Positions 36,972-45,461 of a stretch of 64,000 nucleotides of DNA are shown here, piece after piece. The first letter of the stretch is position 1. Every line of letters begins with the position of its first letter. The translations under genes and the position numbers were made by a program. The stretch spans positions 2,480,001-2,544,000 of the forward strand of contig JACKCR010000002.1 in NCBI GenBank assembly GCA_020633975.1. The letters are read 5' to 3'. Below the pieces are notes generated by a model that saw nothing but the letters and a program-made list of their open reading frames with translations, had not been told where the DNA came from and did not search any database. The DNA comes from Candidatus Eiseniibacteriota bacterium (GTDB taxonomy: Bacteria > Eisenbacteria > RBG-16-71-46 > CAIMUX01).

Positions 36972-37358
36972 CTACGCGTGAACGTTCGCTTTCAACGCCG
37001 TTCCGCCCCCCTCCTCCCGCAGCAGGTACCAAAGGGTGAGGCCACCGACGACCGTACCGACCGGGAACTTGACGAGGCTGATCCCCGCGATGACCAGGGT
37101 GGGGATCCGAGCCCACGGGCGCATCCTCCAGAGACCACTCCCGACCACGACGAAGACGATCGAGAGTAGGAGAAGGAACGCCGAGATCCCGCCGAAGACC
37201 CCTATCTCGAGTGCGGAGATCCAGACGTCCTCGTTCGCGAGCGCGGCGACACCCACGAGACCGCCCACACCGAGCATGGTAAGGAAGCCGAGCAAGCAAG
37301 AGGCAGAGAGGAAGAAGTGCCAGAGTGCGAGTAGCGTGATTCCGTCGGGTCGTTTCAT
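36972..37358 (-). CDS. Small four-helix membrane protein
   Basis: A 128-residue hydrophobic protein with about four transmembrane helices (residues about 8-30, 45-60, 65-82 and 90-112) and a short polar C-terminus. The start at ATG 37358 is well supported by AAGGAGG eight bases upstream; longer frames run into the divergent gene. I do not recognise a family; it has the look of the small DUF-type membrane proteins that are common in uncultured phyla. It is transcribed divergently from the IMPACT-family gene and lies 66 bases before the sensory operon. Confidence 0.8.
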   Translation of the reverse strand: MKRPDGITLLALWHFFLSASCLLGFLTMLGVGGLVGVAALANEDVWISALEIGVFGGISAFLLLLSIVFVVVGSGLWRMRPWARIPTLVIAGISLVKFPVGTVVGGLTLWYLLREEGGGTALKANVHA

Positions 37359-37433
37359 CGAGAGCCTCCTTCGATCGGTACCCTCCGATACCGATGACGG
37401 GCCAGATGATTCGGATCCGGGTACACTCCCGGC

Positions 37434-38081
37434 ATGACGCAGCTGCCCCCAGCCATTCCCTCGGACGAATACGCGTCCGTGCTCGACGGCCCCGAGGTCG
37501 AAACCAAAGTGAAAGGATCCCGATTCCTCGGCCAGGCCTTCCGGGCAGACGACGCGGAATCGGCGGGTCTCGCGATCGCACGGGTCCGGAAGCAGTACCA
37601 CGATGCAACCCATCACTGTTCCGCGTACCGGGTCGGCACTCCCGAGTCGGCCGAGGAACGTTCGGACGACGACGGCGAGCCTTCGGGCACCGCTGGAGTT
37701 CCGATCTTGGGTGCGATCCGGAGAGACGATCTCTTCGGTGTCTTCATCGTCGTCACGCGGTACTACGGTGGCACCAAGCTCGGAACCGGTGGACTCGTCC
37801 GGGCTTACGGGGACTCGGCCCGGGAGGCCCTGGCCGTCGCTCCCCGCCGGACGGTCTGGCGTGAGGCTACCTTCGAGATCGACTCCACTTACGAGGATGT
37901 CGGAGCCGTCGAAGCCATCCTGGCCCGGGAGGGACGTCATCTGCGGAAGGTCGAACGCGAGTTCCTGGACCGGGTTCGGTTCCGCGTCACACTCCTCCGC
38001 TCGCAAGGGCCGTCCCTCTTCTCGATCCTCCAGGAAGGGACGGCGGGACGTGCCGAGGTCCGGGAGATGACGTCCATGTGA
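37434..38081 (+). CDS. IMPACT/YigZ family protein
   Basis: A 215-residue cytoplasmic protein. The N-terminal IMPACT domain (about 20-130) has KVKGSRFLGQAF, ATHHCSAYRVG and DDDGEPSGTAGVPIL; the diagnostic VTRYYGGTKLGTGGLVRAY stretch is complete. A second, ferredoxin-like DUF1949-type domain (about 140-205) follows. Bacterial YigZ proteins are of uncertain function, linked to translation control by homology with eukaryotic IMPACT. The gene precedes the ABC operon by 88 bases on the same strand. Confidence 0.95.
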   Translation: MTQLPPAIPSDEYASVLDGPEVETKVKGSRFLGQAFRADDAESAGLAIARVRKQYHDATHHCSAYRVGTPESAEERSDDDGEPSGTAGVPILGAIRRDDLFGVFIVVTRYYGGTKLGTGGLVRAYGDSAREALAVAPRRTVWREATFEIDSTYEDVGAVEAILAREGRHLRKVEREFLDRVRFRVTLLRSQGPSLFSILQEGTAGRAEVREMTSM

Positions 38082-38169
38082 TCCCGGCTCCGCCGCGCTG
38101 GATGGAGTCGATTCGAAGGATCGCAACTTTCTACGCAACCTTGTCTCTCGGAATTCGTACATTCCGGGT

Positions 38170-38904
38170 GTGAAGACCAACCCGATTGAAACAGCCGTCT
38201 GGAGCTTCGTCGGCCCCCTCGCTGCCTCCCGGGCGCTCAAGATCGTCGTGCTGGGCACGATCGGAGTGCTCGGCCTGATCTTCGCCGGCTACGCGTTCAA
38301 GTTGATCGACGGGAGGACGCTCGACGCGTTGCGCGGGTCCGTGATCGTCCCCGGGATTCCCGTAGGAGCCGCCATCCTCGCCGAGATGGCCCTCCGAGAC
38401 GGCATGACCCAACGAACTCTCCTCTATCCACTTCTCGGCCCCGTTCCTAGGTCGACCCTCGCAGTCGTGCGAACTCTGGGAACCTCGGCGATCCTCGCCA
38501 CCTTCGCGCTCATCGCTGTCCTCGTGATCCACGCGCTCTCTGGGAAAGGCTGGGTGGACCTGCCTCAGGAGGCCGTCGGAATCGTCTTGGGCTCGGCCGC
38601 GTACGTCTCGATCTTCGGCATCGTCCACCTGGTCAACCGGCGAGGGTTCGTGGTCTGCCTCGCGATCTACGGGCTCTTCGACCACTCGGTCGGAATGCTC
38701 CCGTTCGCGATCCGGACGATCGCACCGTCCCACCACCTCCGGGTCCTGGGCGGTGCGCAGGACACGTTCGCGATTCCGATCGTGCTCGACATGCCACAAG
38801 GCACGGTCCTCGGGTCCACATTGTTTCTCGTCGTGATGACGGTGGTCGCACTCGCCGTCACCGGGTTGCTCTTCTCCCGCAAGCCGCTACCGGAGCTGTG
38901 CTGA
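38170..38904 (+). CDS. Membrane protein of a four-gene ABC operon
   Basis: A 244-residue protein with six hydrophobic helices, probably the first membrane subunit of the transporter encoded by the three genes downstream. It lacks recognisable ABC-2 motifs but matches in size and topology. The start is GTG 38170 with no ribosome site; a TACATT box at 38158-38163 ends six bases before it, so a leaderless transcript is possible. Its stop codon TGA shares one base with the ATG of the ATPase gene. Confidence 0.75.
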   Translation: MKTNPIETAVWSFVGPLAASRALKIVVLGTIGVLGLIFAGYAFKLIDGRTLDALRGSVIVPGIPVGAAILAEMALRDGMTQRTLLYPLLGPVPRSTLAVVRTLGTSAILATFALIAVLVIHALSGKGWVDLPQEAVGIVLGSAAYVSIFGIVHLVNRRGFVVCLAIYGLFDHSVGMLPFAIRTIAPSHHLRVLGGAQDTFAIPIVLDMPQGTVLGSTLFLVVMTVVALAVTGLLFSRKPLPELC

Positions 38905-39938
38905 TGACGTCCGAGCAAGACCGCACAGCCGCCGGTATCGAAGTGGCAAGAGCCGTCGCGGGGCAACGGTCACCTTTCCCGAGTCAGAACTCGAGTACCC
39001 CGTGGATCGAGTTCGAGGGCGTCAATCTGGATCGCGGTGGACGTCCCGTACTGCGAGACCTCTCCGCGAGCCTTGGCGGCGCGGCCGTCGGTCTGGTCGG
39101 AGCGAACGGCGCAGGCAAGTCGACGCTGATCGGTGCGCTCCTCGGCGTGCTCCGCGCGCGCACCGGCAGAATCCGCGTGCTCGGGCTGGAGCTACCCGCC
39201 GCCGCGCAGGAAGTCCGGACCCGCGCTGGCGTCATGGCCGAACAAGCGGGCGTCTTCCCCGGTGGATCCGGAGTGGAAGCCGTGATGTTCGCGGGCCAAC
39301 TCACCGGGCTTCGCAAGAAGGAGGCGCTGCGGCGCGCACACCGCGCCCTCGACGCACTCGATGTCGGAGAAGAGCGGTACCGTCCGACTCACGGTTACTC
39401 CACCGGAATGAGACAACGATGCAAGCTCGCGATGAGCCTCGTCCACGACCCGGAGATCCTGATCCTGGACGAGCCCACCGTCGGTCTCGACCCGCCAGGA
39501 CGTCTCCAACTACTCGAACTGATCCGTGACCTCAAGACGGAGGGACGACGGATCCTGATCAGCACGCACATCCTGCAGGACGCGGAGTTCCTCTGCGACG
39601 AGCTGCTACTGCTCCAAGCCGGAACCGTCGCCTATTCGGGGACGATCTCGGACCTCGTCGGGACGCGTGACGAAATGCTCATCGCGCGTGGACCTCGACT
39701 CGGGGCACAACTCGCCGCGGCGCTCGCTGAGTCGGGAACCCAAGTTCTCGCGTCCAATGTCGACGAGGTTCGGTTCCGATCCAGTCCCGAGTCCCTTCGC
39801 GTGTTCTGGCAGCTCGTCGCAAACCGCGCCCTCGAGGTGCGGCGACTCGAGCGGCATTCGCTGGACTTCGAGGACGCCGTAGTCGAAGCGATGACCGGAG
39901 CCGGGGCGGGATCTCAGCAGCGAGGAGTGGGCCGATGA
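38904..39938 (+). CDS. ABC transporter ATPase (first of two)
   Basis: A 344-residue ATPase with a polar N-terminal extension of about 33 residues. Walker A is GANGAGKST (about 70-78), the signature is the variant YSTGMRQRCK (about 166-175) and Walker B is ILILDEP (about 186-192) with GLDPP. A C-terminal domain of about 100 residues follows. ATG 38904 is coupled to the upstream stop, and its own stop overlaps the permease gene (ATGA). It pairs with the permeases on either side. Confidence 0.93.
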   Translation: MTSEQDRTAAGIEVARAVAGQRSPFPSQNSSTPWIEFEGVNLDRGGRPVLRDLSASLGGAAVGLVGANGAGKSTLIGALLGVLRARTGRIRVLGLELPAAAQEVRTRAGVMAEQAGVFPGGSGVEAVMFAGQLTGLRKKEALRRAHRALDALDVGEERYRPTHGYSTGMRQRCKLAMSLVHDPEILILDEPTVGLDPPGRLQLLELIRDLKTEGRRILISTHILQDAEFLCDELLLLQAGTVAYSGTISDLVGTRDEMLIARGPRLGAQLAAALAESGTQVLASNVDEVRFRSSPESLRVFWQLVANRALEVRRLERHSLDFEDAVVEAMTGAGAGSQQRGVGR

Positions 39939-40765
39939 ATCCGGGTGCGTCGGAGTACGGTGCGGTTCGCACATTCGGCGGCCGGGCTGCGCCGAGCGGA
40001 AGCCGGATCATCGCTGCGATCGCGAGACGAGAGATCCTCCTCGCATCACGGCGAAAGCTCGTCCGTCTCCTGTTCCTGTTCAGCGTCCTGCCGCCCATCA
40101 TCCTCACGGTCATCATCCTCGTTCGGATCTTCGCGGAGCAGATGACGAACGCGAAGCTGGGGTTCGATCCGCTCCTCCCGTTCCTCCACTTCCAAACCAT
40201 CCCAGTCGCAGTGCTCGCATTCGGACTGGGGACCCCACTCGTTGCTCAAGATCGGGCAGAGGACGTTCTCTTCCTCTACGCGACGAGACCCGTGTCTCCC
40301 TGGCACTACGGGCTCGGCAAGATGCTCGCCGTCGCCCTTCCTTGTTTCGCCCTGCTCCTCTTTCCAGGGCTCGTGATCGGGATCCTAAGGCTCGGGATCA
40401 CGCGGGAGGTCGACACCGCGGCCGCCATCGCCCTGGTCGCGAAGATCGGGTTCGCTGGACTCGTCGTCGCCTGGGGCTATGCGGGCCTCACCGTCGGACC
40501 GAGCGCGCTCACGAAGCGAGCCCGCTGGGCACAACTGCTGTCGTTCGCTCTCTTCCTCATCCCGGGATTCGTCGTCAGCGCGGTCGGACAGCTGACAGGG
40601 ACCGATCTTCCTCCGGCCGGTGCAGCGACTGCGATCACAGAACTGCTGACGGCACTTCTCGACGATGGAAAGTGGGGGGTTGCCTCGACGCTCGTCCTGG
40701 TCGGCTACGGATTCCTTGGGTACTGGATCACGACGGCGCGAGTGAAACGGGAGATGATCCCATGA
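39935..40765 (+). CDS. ABC-2 type permease
   Basis: A 276-residue membrane protein with about six helices. The first conserved segment IAAIARREILLASRRKLVRLLFLFSVL has the amphipathic helix before helix 1 that is typical of ABC-2 exporters; VAQDRAEDVLFLYATRPVSPWHYGLGKML is the coupling-loop region. It overlaps both neighbouring ATPase genes by four bases, so all are co-translated. The substrate is unknown; antimicrobial, lipid or polysaccharide export is typical of the class. Confidence 0.92.
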   Translation: MNPGASEYGAVRTFGGRAAPSGSRIIAAIARREILLASRRKLVRLLFLFSVLPPIILTVIILVRIFAEQMTNAKLGFDPLLPFLHFQTIPVAVLAFGLGTPLVAQDRAEDVLFLYATRPVSPWHYGLGKMLAVALPCFALLLFPGLVIGILRLGITREVDTAAAIALVAKIGFAGLVVAWGYAGLTVGPSALTKRARWAQLLSFALFLIPGFVVSAVGQLTGTDLPPAGAATAITELLTALLDDGKWGVASTLVLVGYGFLGYWITTARVKREMIP

Positions 40766-41730
40766 TCGCCGCTCCCCCACCTCTCGCCGAGGCGAGAGAA
40801 ACCGTCGTTCTGGAGAAGGCGAGCGTCTTCTACGGCGAAGTGATCGGCCTCAGCCAAGTCGATCTCACGGTAGGGAACGGCATCACCGGAATCGTCGGGC
40901 CGAACGGTTGCGGCAAGAGCACGCTGATGCGCACGTTGACCGGGCTCATCGGTCCGAGCGAAGGAACGATCCGCGTGCTCGGTGGTGATCCATTCACGGA
41001 TCCATCGGTGCGGCAGAGGATCGGACTCGTCCCCGCCACCGAGTGCTTCTACGAAGGGCTTTCCGGACGGAAGAACCTCGAGGTCGCCTTCGTATCGCAA
41101 GGCTGGCCGCGGAATGGCGCGAAGGATCTCGCGAGCCGCGCCCTCGAGATCGTCGGCCTCACCAGCGATGGCGATCGTGCCTACGGCACCTGGTCACGTG
41201 GGATGCGGCAGCGCCTCAAGCTCGGGCTCACTCTGGCCGGGAACGCCGAACTCGTCCTGCTCGACGAACCGTTCCTCGGAGTCGACCCCCCTTCGAGACG
41301 GCACCTCCGCAACTTGATCGAAGCTCTCGGCGCCGAGGGCCGGACCGTACTCGTGTCATCCCACGTGCTGCACGAGATCGAGTCGCTCACCGACCGGGTT
41401 GGGGTTCTCGCCCACGGTCGCCTTCTCGGGTTCGGCCGGATCGGAGACCTGGTCGAGTCGCTCAAGGACCGGAACCCCCACCGTATCCAGCTCGAAACTC
41501 GATCGGCGCGTGAACTCGCGAGCCTTCTCGTTGGGTGGGACCACGTGCGTGAAGTGCAGATCGACGAGGGCCGTGTCGAGTTCGTGACCGAGCGGCCGGA
41601 CCTCGCCTACGTCGCGATCGGAACGCTCTCGGGCCAGCTCCCGGAGCCGATAGAGGGGGTGCGAACCCTCGACGACTCGCTCGAGGCCGTCTTCCGTCAC
41701 GTCACGGCCGCGGGATCGAGACGCCTCTAA
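40762..41730 (+). CDS. ABC transporter ATPase (second of two)
   Basis: A 322-residue ATPase. Walker A is GPNGCGKST (about 44-52), the signature WSRGMRQRLK (about 137-146) and Walker B LVLLDEP with the D-loop GVDPPSRRH. The sequence differs enough from the first ATPase (at 38904) that it is not a recent duplicate. A C-terminal regulatory domain of about 100 residues follows. Two different ATPases in one operon suggest a heterodimeric nucleotide-binding pair. It is the last gene; the AT-rich glnA leader follows. Confidence 0.93.
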   Translation: MIAAPPPLAEARETVVLEKASVFYGEVIGLSQVDLTVGNGITGIVGPNGCGKSTLMRTLTGLIGPSEGTIRVLGGDPFTDPSVRQRIGLVPATECFYEGLSGRKNLEVAFVSQGWPRNGAKDLASRALEIVGLTSDGDRAYGTWSRGMRQRLKLGLTLAGNAELVLLDEPFLGVDPPSRRHLRNLIEALGAEGRTVLVSSHVLHEIESLTDRVGVLAHGRLLGFGRIGDLVESLKDRNPHRIQLETRSARELASLLVGWDHVREVQIDEGRVEFVTERPDLAYVAIGTLSGQLPEPIEGVRTLDDSLEAVFRHVTAAGSRRL

Positions 41731-41868
41731 CCAAACGATCGTCCGCTATTTACCCCAACAAATCTTGCGTCGTACTCTAAATCTGACTTGATTTAGGATA
41801 AAAATGAGCGAAACTATTCTAATCGAGTTTTGGCTTAGTGTTCCTAACCCGATCCATGAGGAGTCGTG
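41731..41868 (+). promoter_or_regulatory. AT-rich leader and promoter region of glutamine synthetase
   Basis: The 138 bases between the ABC operon and glnA are strikingly AT-rich for this genome. TTTAGG (41792-41797), 17 bases, then TATTCT (41815-41820) is a possible sigma70 promoter, weak at -35. A dyad CTAAATC-N6-GATTTAG (41777-41796) overlaps that -35 box and could be an operator. No -24/-12 (TGGCAC-N5-TTGC) sigma54 site is convincing. Confidence 0.5.
41777..41796. promoter_or_regulatory. Perfect 7-bp dyad in the glnA promoter
   Basis: CTAAATC and GATTTAG flank a six-base spacer (TGACTT). It is palindromic in DNA and AT-rich, as expected of a dimeric repressor site. The binding protein is unknown. 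Confidence 0.45.
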
Positions 41869-43308
41869 ATGACCGCCCCGCTACGAGACTTCCTGGAGAT
41901 TCCGTACGACAAGCTCGAGGAAATGAACCTGGCCGTGAAGCAGGAGCGGCTCGACCGCATTCCTGAGGACCAGATCCGTGAGAAGCGGATGCGCTACCTC
42001 GCCGACGAGAAGCGGATCAAGGCCGTGACCGTGTGCTTCACGGACCTCGAAGGCCGCCTCCACATGCTCGACTACGACAAGAAGTTCCTTCTCAAGTCGA
42101 GCGACAACCTCACCTTCGACGGCTCCTCCATCCGCGGCTTCAGCGCGCAGCAGGAGTCGGACCTTCGGCTTCACATCGATTGGTCCGCGTTCTACTGGCT
42201 TCCGTCCGACGTGTTCGGCCCCGGAAAGGTGCTCGTGTTCTCGGAGGTCCACGACCGTGACGGGAATCCGTACGAAGCCGACTTCCGTTCTCGCCTTCGT
42301 CTCTACCGCGACTCGCTCTACGAGAAGCACGGATACACACTCAACCTCGCAAATGAGATCGAGGGCTTCCTCTTCCGCGGATCCAACGCAGAGCGTCTCT
42401 ACCACGAGAGGCGAGCCTTCGATTTCATCTCGACGGGCGGGTACTACCACTCACTGCCCGACGACAATCTACGTCAGTTCATGGACACCGCTGCGGAAGT
42501 GCAGCGCTGCATGGGATTCTCGAACGAGAAGGACCATCCGGAAGTCGCCCCGTCCCAGTTCGAGATGAACTACGGATACAGCGAGGCAGTCATCTCTGCG
42601 GACCAGATCCAGCTCTACAAGCTGCTCTGTCGGCAGACCGCGCAGAAGATGGACATGACCGCGTCGTTCCTCCCGAAGCCTGTCACCGGCGTCAACGGGA
42701 ATGGAATGCACACGAACATGTCGATCTCCGACAAGTCTGGGAAGAACCTGTTCTGGGATCCGGACGGTGAAGAGAAGATCTCGAAGTTCGCGTGGGAGTT
42801 CGTGGACCGGATCCTCAACAGCGGCCAGGAGATCTGCTTGATCCTCAACTCGAGCGTCAACTCCTACCGCCGTCTCGACCCGCACTTCGAAGCGCCGAAC
42901 CAGATCAAGGCGTCCGGGATCAACCGCGGCGCGATGGTCCGGATCCCGCTGGGCGATCAGCGCAGCTCACGCATCGAGGTTCGCTCGATCGCACCGGACG
43001 CGAACCCGTACCTCGCCGTCTACACCCTCTTCCGGACGGGTATCGAAGGCCCGCAGTCAGAGGAGCCGGACGAGCAGAAGCGGACGCGCACGCGTTTCCT
43101 TCCGGGCAACATCTACGACGCCATCCGTCTCTACAAGGGCTCGACCTACGTCGCCGAACTCATGGGCGAAGTGGTGCACAAGAAGTACCTGGAGCTGAAG
43201 CAGGCGTCGGCCGAGCGCTGCCCGGCGGCACTCGGAACGTCGATCAAGGTGCCCGAGATCCAGTTCCACCACGAGGTGACGAACCAGTATCTCTGGAGCA
43301 TGTTCTAG
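41869..43308 (+). CDS. glnA: Glutamine synthetase, type I
   Basis: The 479-residue enzyme makes glutamine from glutamate, ammonia and ATP. Conserved parts include the beta-grasp domain with FDGSSIRGF (about 87-95), the metal-binding NEIEGFLF, the MDMTASFLPKPV segment, NGMHTNMS, the ATP/Glu site SGINRGAMVRIP and RSIAPDANPY. NIYDAI near residue 418 carries a Tyr in the position of the adenylylation site NLYDLP, but the neighbouring residues differ, so GlnE control is uncertain. The start is ATG 41869, five bases after GAGGAG; a GTG at 41866 is too close. A strong terminator follows. Confidence 0.97.
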   Translation: MTAPLRDFLEIPYDKLEEMNLAVKQERLDRIPEDQIREKRMRYLADEKRIKAVTVCFTDLEGRLHMLDYDKKFLLKSSDNLTFDGSSIRGFSAQQESDLRLHIDWSAFYWLPSDVFGPGKVLVFSEVHDRDGNPYEADFRSRLRLYRDSLYEKHGYTLNLANEIEGFLFRGSNAERLYHERRAFDFISTGGYYHSLPDDNLRQFMDTAAEVQRCMGFSNEKDHPEVAPSQFEMNYGYSEAVISADQIQLYKLLCRQTAQKMDMTASFLPKPVTGVNGNGMHTNMSISDKSGKNLFWDPDGEEKISKFAWEFVDRILNSGQEICLILNSSVNSYRRLDPHFEAPNQIKASGINRGAMVRIPLGDQRSSRIEVRSIAPDANPYLAVYTLFRTGIEGPQSEEPDEQKRTRTRFLPGNIYDAIRLYKGSTYVAELMGEVVHKKYLELKQASAERCPAALGTSIKVPEIQFHHEVTNQYLWSMF

Positions 43309-43342
43309 GACGAAGCCGCGAACGGTTGAGTCTGGATGCACG

Positions 43343-43388
43343 AAGAGCGGGCTGATTCCGGAAGGAGTCGGCCCGCTCTTTCTTTGTG
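43343..43388 (+). terminator. Intrinsic terminator of glnA
   Basis: A ten-base perfect outer stem (AAGAGCGGGC/GCCCGCTCTT) continues inward for seven more pairs, two of them G-U, around a GGAA loop, and is followed by TCTTTGTG. It starts 34 bases after the stop codon. Confidence 0.88.
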
Positions 43389-43466
43389 AGGATCCGTGTT
43401 CGACCCACCGACCCAGCGTTGTTGGGAACGACGAACGTGACGCGTTACGCCCCGTCTGTCCGCCGC

Positions 43467-44156
43467 CTAGTAGGGCAGCCCCACCGCCTCCGTCAGATAC
43501 CGGGTCATCGCGCCCGCCGCCTTGCACATCTTCACGTACTCTCCCAGGAACCCCGGCTTCACGACGTCCCTCTCCGTGAAGTGGGTCACTGCGATGAAGT
43601 CCTTCCGCTTGAGGTCCTCCGCGAACGGATGCTCGGGATCGTAGCCTCGCGGCGGACGCACGAGCGAGTCGCCGGACAGCTCCCAAACCTCCCGGAACGC
43701 CTTCGCGTCGCGAACGCGCTTCCACGCTTTGGGGTCATCCACGATCCGGTCGCGAATCTTGCCGAGCGTGGGATTGTCCGGATGGTAGATCCCCGCTCCC
43801 GCAAAGCACTGACCGGGTTCGAGGTGGAGGTAGAACCCGGGAGCGTGGACGTCCTTCCCGGCTTCGTGACGGAACTGCGCGGTCGCTGCGGTCTTGTACG
43901 GTGACTTGTCCTTCGCGAACCGAACGTCGCGGTGGATCCGGAACATGGATCCCCCGACCGGTCGCGGATCGGCAACGAAGTGCGAGCTGATCTTCCCGAG
44001 AGGTCCGGCGAACTCGCCAATGAACCCGAGGAGGGGCATCTTCACTTCCTCCTCGTAGCGGTCCTTGTTGGACTGGAACCACTCACGGGAGTTGTTCTTC
44101 TTCAGGTCCTCGAGGAAGCGAAAGAGCTCCTTCGAGAAGTGCGCAGACTTCGGCAT
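43467..44156 (-). CDS. DUF2461 family protein
   Basis: A 229-residue soluble protein of the DUF2461/TIGR02453 family. Typical stretches are FLEDLKKNNSREWFQSNKDRYE at the start, RIHRDVRFAKDKSPYKTAA in the middle and FYLHLEPGQCFAGAGIYHPD. No biochemical role is established for the family. ATG 44156 has GGGGGAG upstream. The gene follows the GYF/AIM24 gene by 17 bases, so the two are co-transcribed. Confidence 0.95.
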   Translation of the reverse strand: MPKSAHFSKELFRFLEDLKKNNSREWFQSNKDRYEEEVKMPLLGFIGEFAGPLGKISSHFVADPRPVGGSMFRIHRDVRFAKDKSPYKTAATAQFRHEAGKDVHAPGFYLHLEPGQCFAGAGIYHPDNPTLGKIRDRIVDDPKAWKRVRDAKAFREVWELSGDSLVRPPRGYDPEHPFAEDLKRKDFIAVTHFTERDVVKPGFLGEYVKMCKAAGAMTRYLTEAVGLPY

Positions 44157-44173
44157 CGATCGCTCCCCCGCTC

Positions 44174-45208
44174 TCAGCGGCCGTCGCCGTCCAGGATGTT
44201 CCCGAGACCACCGAGGACGTCGAGCACGGAGCCTTCGCCCTTGCGCGAGCCGCCTGTTTGCGGAGCCGCGGCGAAGATCCGGCTGGCGAGTCGGCTGAAC
44301 GGCAGGGACTGGATGAAGACACGGCCCGGGCCGGTCAGCGTGGCGAAGAAGAGACCTTCGCCGCCGAAGAGCGCGGTCTTCACGCCGCCGACGAACTGGA
44401 TGTCGTAGTTGACCTGCGATTCGAACGCGACCAGGCAACCCGTGTCGAGACGTAGCGTCTCGCCGGGGGCGAGGTCCTTCGACACGACGTGACCACCGGC
44501 ATGGACGAACGCGAGCCCGTCGCCTTCCAGCTTCTGCAGAATGAAGCCTTCGCCGCCGAAAAGGCCCGCACCGAGCTTGCGCTGGAACGCGATTCCGACG
44601 GAGACACCCTTGGCCGCGCACAGGAACGCGTCCTTCTGGCAGAGGATCGTGTTGTTGTGCTGCATGAGGTCGATCGGAATGATCCGGCCGGGATAGGGGG
44701 ACGCAAACGCGACCTTCTGACGGCTGGAGGCTGCGTTGCCGAACATGGTCATGAAGAGCGACTCGCCGGTGAGGACGCGCTTTCCGGCGCTCATCAGCTT
44801 CCCCATGAATCCCGACTGCTTCGACTGGTGGCTTCCGTCTCCGAAGATCGTCTCCATCGTGATTCCGGGGTCCATGAACATGAACGCGCCAGCTTCTGCG
44901 ATGGTCGCCTCCCCGGGATCGAGTGTGATTTCGACGAACTGCATCTCCTCGCCGAAGATCTCGTAGTCGATCTCATCGGCGCGGGTCGGACGACTCGGCG
45001 GCGCGGGCGGACGGGCGACCGGGCCTTGGAGCGCCGCTTGGAAGGCGGAGAGCTTCCCGAGCGGCTCCCAGTCGGCCATGCCGGGCGTGAAGACGTAGGT
45101 CTCGCGGTTGACATCGTTCGAGGCGAGCTTCTCGTCCATCTCCTCGCGGGTGAACGGACCCTCTTCCTTTCCATCGACAGCGACGTACCAGGTAGCACGC
45201 GGATTCAT
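44174..45208 (-). CDS. GYF-domain/AIM24 (TIGR00266) family protein
   Basis: A 344-residue protein with two parts. Residues 1-60 are a GYF_2-type domain ([19 protein letters not shown] ... [11 protein letters not shown]). A Pro/Ala-rich linker leads to an AIM24-like beta-helix (about 80-310) with repeated Gly/Phe-rich turns such as [15 protein letters not shown] and [17 protein letters not shown]. The tail is Gly-rich. AIM24-family proteins are of unknown function in bacteria; the fold is a TRAP-like beta-roll. GAAGGAGA precedes ATG 45208. It is the first gene of a two-gene operon. Confidence 0.92.
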   Translation of the reverse strand: MNPRATWYVAVDGKEEGPFTREEMDEKLASNDVNRETYVFTPGMADWEPLGKLSAFQAALQGPVARPPAPPSRPTRADEIDYEIFGEEMQFVEITLDPGEATIAEAGAFMFMDPGITMETIFGDGSHQSKQSGFMGKLMSAGKRVLTGESLFMTMFGNAASSRQKVAFASPYPGRIIPIDLMQHNNTILCQKDAFLCAAKGVSVGIAFQRKLGAGLFGGEGFILQKLEGDGLAFVHAGGHVVSKDLAPGETLRLDTGCLVAFESQVNYDIQFVGGVKTALFGGEGLFFATLTGPGRVFIQSLPFSRLASRIFAAAPQTGGSRKGEGSVLDVLGGLGNILDGDGR

Positions 45209-45301
45209 GAGTCGTCTCCTTCAAGGGTGCGGCGGACCTCTCCACGGGGCGCCAAGGTCTGGTACCGGATGGTAGGGAGGACGATTCAGCCCGGCCAGGC
45301 C

Positions 45302-45341
45302 AAAAAAGCGCTGGCAGGAGGAGGGGGCAGCGGCCGCCCCC
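45302..45341 (-). terminator. Possible terminator after the FlgD-tailed secreted protein gene
   Basis: A 6-bp GGGGGC/GCCCCC stem with a 7-base loop (45323-45341) is followed on the minus strand, after 15 bases, by a run of six T (45302-45307). The spacing is longer than ideal. The rest of the 253-base gap to the GYF/AIM24 gene shows nothing else. Confidence 0.35.
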
Positions 45342-45461
45342 GTCCCCACTCGGTCCCGTTGCCGGGACCTATCCGAGCCTGCGCTTGCGATCGATCCGGT
45401 GCGGCATTGGCCCGCACGCGGGATCGGGCGTCGAAGTGACGGCTCGCTCGTCGAGATCCCG

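Noticed and set aside
41821-41850. TGGC followed by TTCC as a sigma54 (-24/-12) promoter for glnA
   Set aside because: The -12 element lacks the required GC and the spacing is off; only the TGGC half fits.
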